Shown: piece after piece, positions 5,276-5,802 of the stretch
How positions within the stretch are numbered: the first letter of the stretch is position 1
Layout: each line of letters opens with the position of its first letter
Assembly: GCA_947452875.1 (NCBI GenBank)
Contig: CANGEZ010000147.1
Location: 1-5,802, forward strand
From: Chitinophagaceae bacterium
Lineage (GTDB): Bacteria; Bacteroidota; Bacteroidia; Chitinophagales; Chitinophagaceae
Length of the DNA stretch: 5,802 nt
Direction: 5' to 3'
The notes under the pieces: generated by a model
Databases searched by the model: none
What the model was told of the DNA's origin: nothing
The model's input: only the letters and a program-made list of their open reading frames with translations
Program-made: the position numbers and the translations under genes

Positions 5276-5802
5276 ATGAGATATTTTTTTCTGCCCTTAC
5301 TGTTTTGTGTTTCATTGTTTTTTTTATCGTGTAAACATTCAGGTGTCATCTCTGTAAATAAAAAGTTTGAAAAAAAACAACTTCATGCAGATTACCATGT
5401 TTTGAAAAATATTCTTGAATCCAAACATCCATCACTTTACTGGTTTACATCCAAAGACAGCATGGACTATTATTTTGAGTATTATAAAAATAAAATTCAG
5501 GATAGTATGACGGAGCAGGAGTTTACCTGGCAGGTAATTGCTCCATTGCTTAATAAAATTCATTGCGGTCATACATCTGTGATGCGAAGTAAGCAGAGCA
5601 TAAAGCAAAACAAAAACAAAAAATCACCATCATTCCCATTGGAGCTTAAAGTATGGAATGATACAATGGCTGTTGTTGGAAATTTAGATGAGAAAGACAG
5701 CATTTTTAAAAGAGGAACCATCATAAAAAGTATCAATGGTATTGCAGCAACAGATATCATTTCAACAATGTTAGACCATTTGTCTGAAGATGGCTATGCT
5801 CA
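5276..5802 (+). CDS. S41-peptidase-like lipoprotein, N-terminal part (runs off right edge)
   Basis: The frame opens at ATG 5276 and is still open at the window end: 175 complete codons plus two bases. Residues 1-19 (MRYFFLPLLFCVSLFFLSC) form a lipoprotein signal with lipobox FLSC, so C19 is the likely lipidated residue. The next part, ADYHVLKNILESKHPSLYW (38-56) and MTEQEFTWQVIAPLLNKIHCGHTSV (78-102), matches the N-terminal helical region of Bacteroidota S41 family (tricorn/C-terminal processing protease-like) proteins, where an xCGHT element commonly follows the helices. GTIIKSINGIAATDII (147-162) resembles the ligand-groove turn of a PDZ-like domain. The protease core with the catalytic Ser/Lys would lie beyond the window, so activity cannot be judged. 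It is probably a periplasm-facing or surface lipoprotein. The start is supported by the lipoprotein signal; no alternative upstream start is needed. Confidence 0.82.
   Translation, partial: MRYFFLPLLFCVSLFFLSCKHSGVISVNKKFEKKQLHADYHVLKNILESKHPSLYWFTSKDSMDYYFEYYKNKIQDSMTEQEFTWQVIAPLLNKIHCGHTSVMRSKQSIKQNKNKKSPSFPLELKVWNDTMAVVGNLDEKDSIFKRGTIIKSINGIAATDIISTMLDHLSEDGYA

Noticed and set aside
5569..5760. Minus-strand open frame of 63 codons
   Set aside because: It is antisense to the S41-like gene; its hydrophobicity comes from the Lys-rich codons of the opposite strand.

Overview
The window looks like chromosomal DNA of a member of Bacteroidota, most likely a Chitinophagaceae/Sphingobacteriia-type bacterium. 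The reasons are the AT-rich sequence, a TAnnTTTG-type -7 box directly before suhB, the lack of clear Shine-Dalgarno sequences, several small exported proteins and lipoproteins with short hydrophobic leaders, and a glycosyltransferase whose N-terminus resembles Bacteroidota GT2 enzymes. The genus cannot be fixed from the sequence alone.

Layout. Positions 1-687 (minus) hold the N-terminal 229 residues of a family 2 glycosyltransferase that runs off the left edge. A 351-bp divergent intergenic region follows, dominated by three tandem copies of a ~80-bp unit, each with a near-palindromic ACCATTTAAACGGT core. On the plus strand come suhB (inositol monophosphatase family, 1039-1812) and, 24 bp later, thiL (thiamine-monophosphate kinase, 1837-2865), probably one operon; its promoter box lies so close to the suhB ATG that the mRNA may be leaderless. 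Converging on thiL with a 4-bp gap are three minus-strand genes for small exported proteins of unknown function: a Cys-rich secreted protein (4457-3972), then a strong intrinsic terminator, then a lipoprotein (3891-3295) coupled by an ATGA overlap to a second Cys-rich secreted protein (3298-2870). A 288-bp divergent spacer with several small inverted repeats leads to a plus-strand XRE-family regulator (4746-5171) and the start of an S41-peptidase-like lipoprotein (5276 to the window end).

Function. suhB and thiL are housekeeping genes (sugar/inositol phosphate hydrolysis or RNA-related roles, and the last step of thiamine diphosphate synthesis). The exported trio is the least explained part of the window, and the tandem repeat is the clearest unexplained DNA structure. 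I see no CRISPR array, insertion sequence, tRNA, rRNA, phage module or recognisable defence system.
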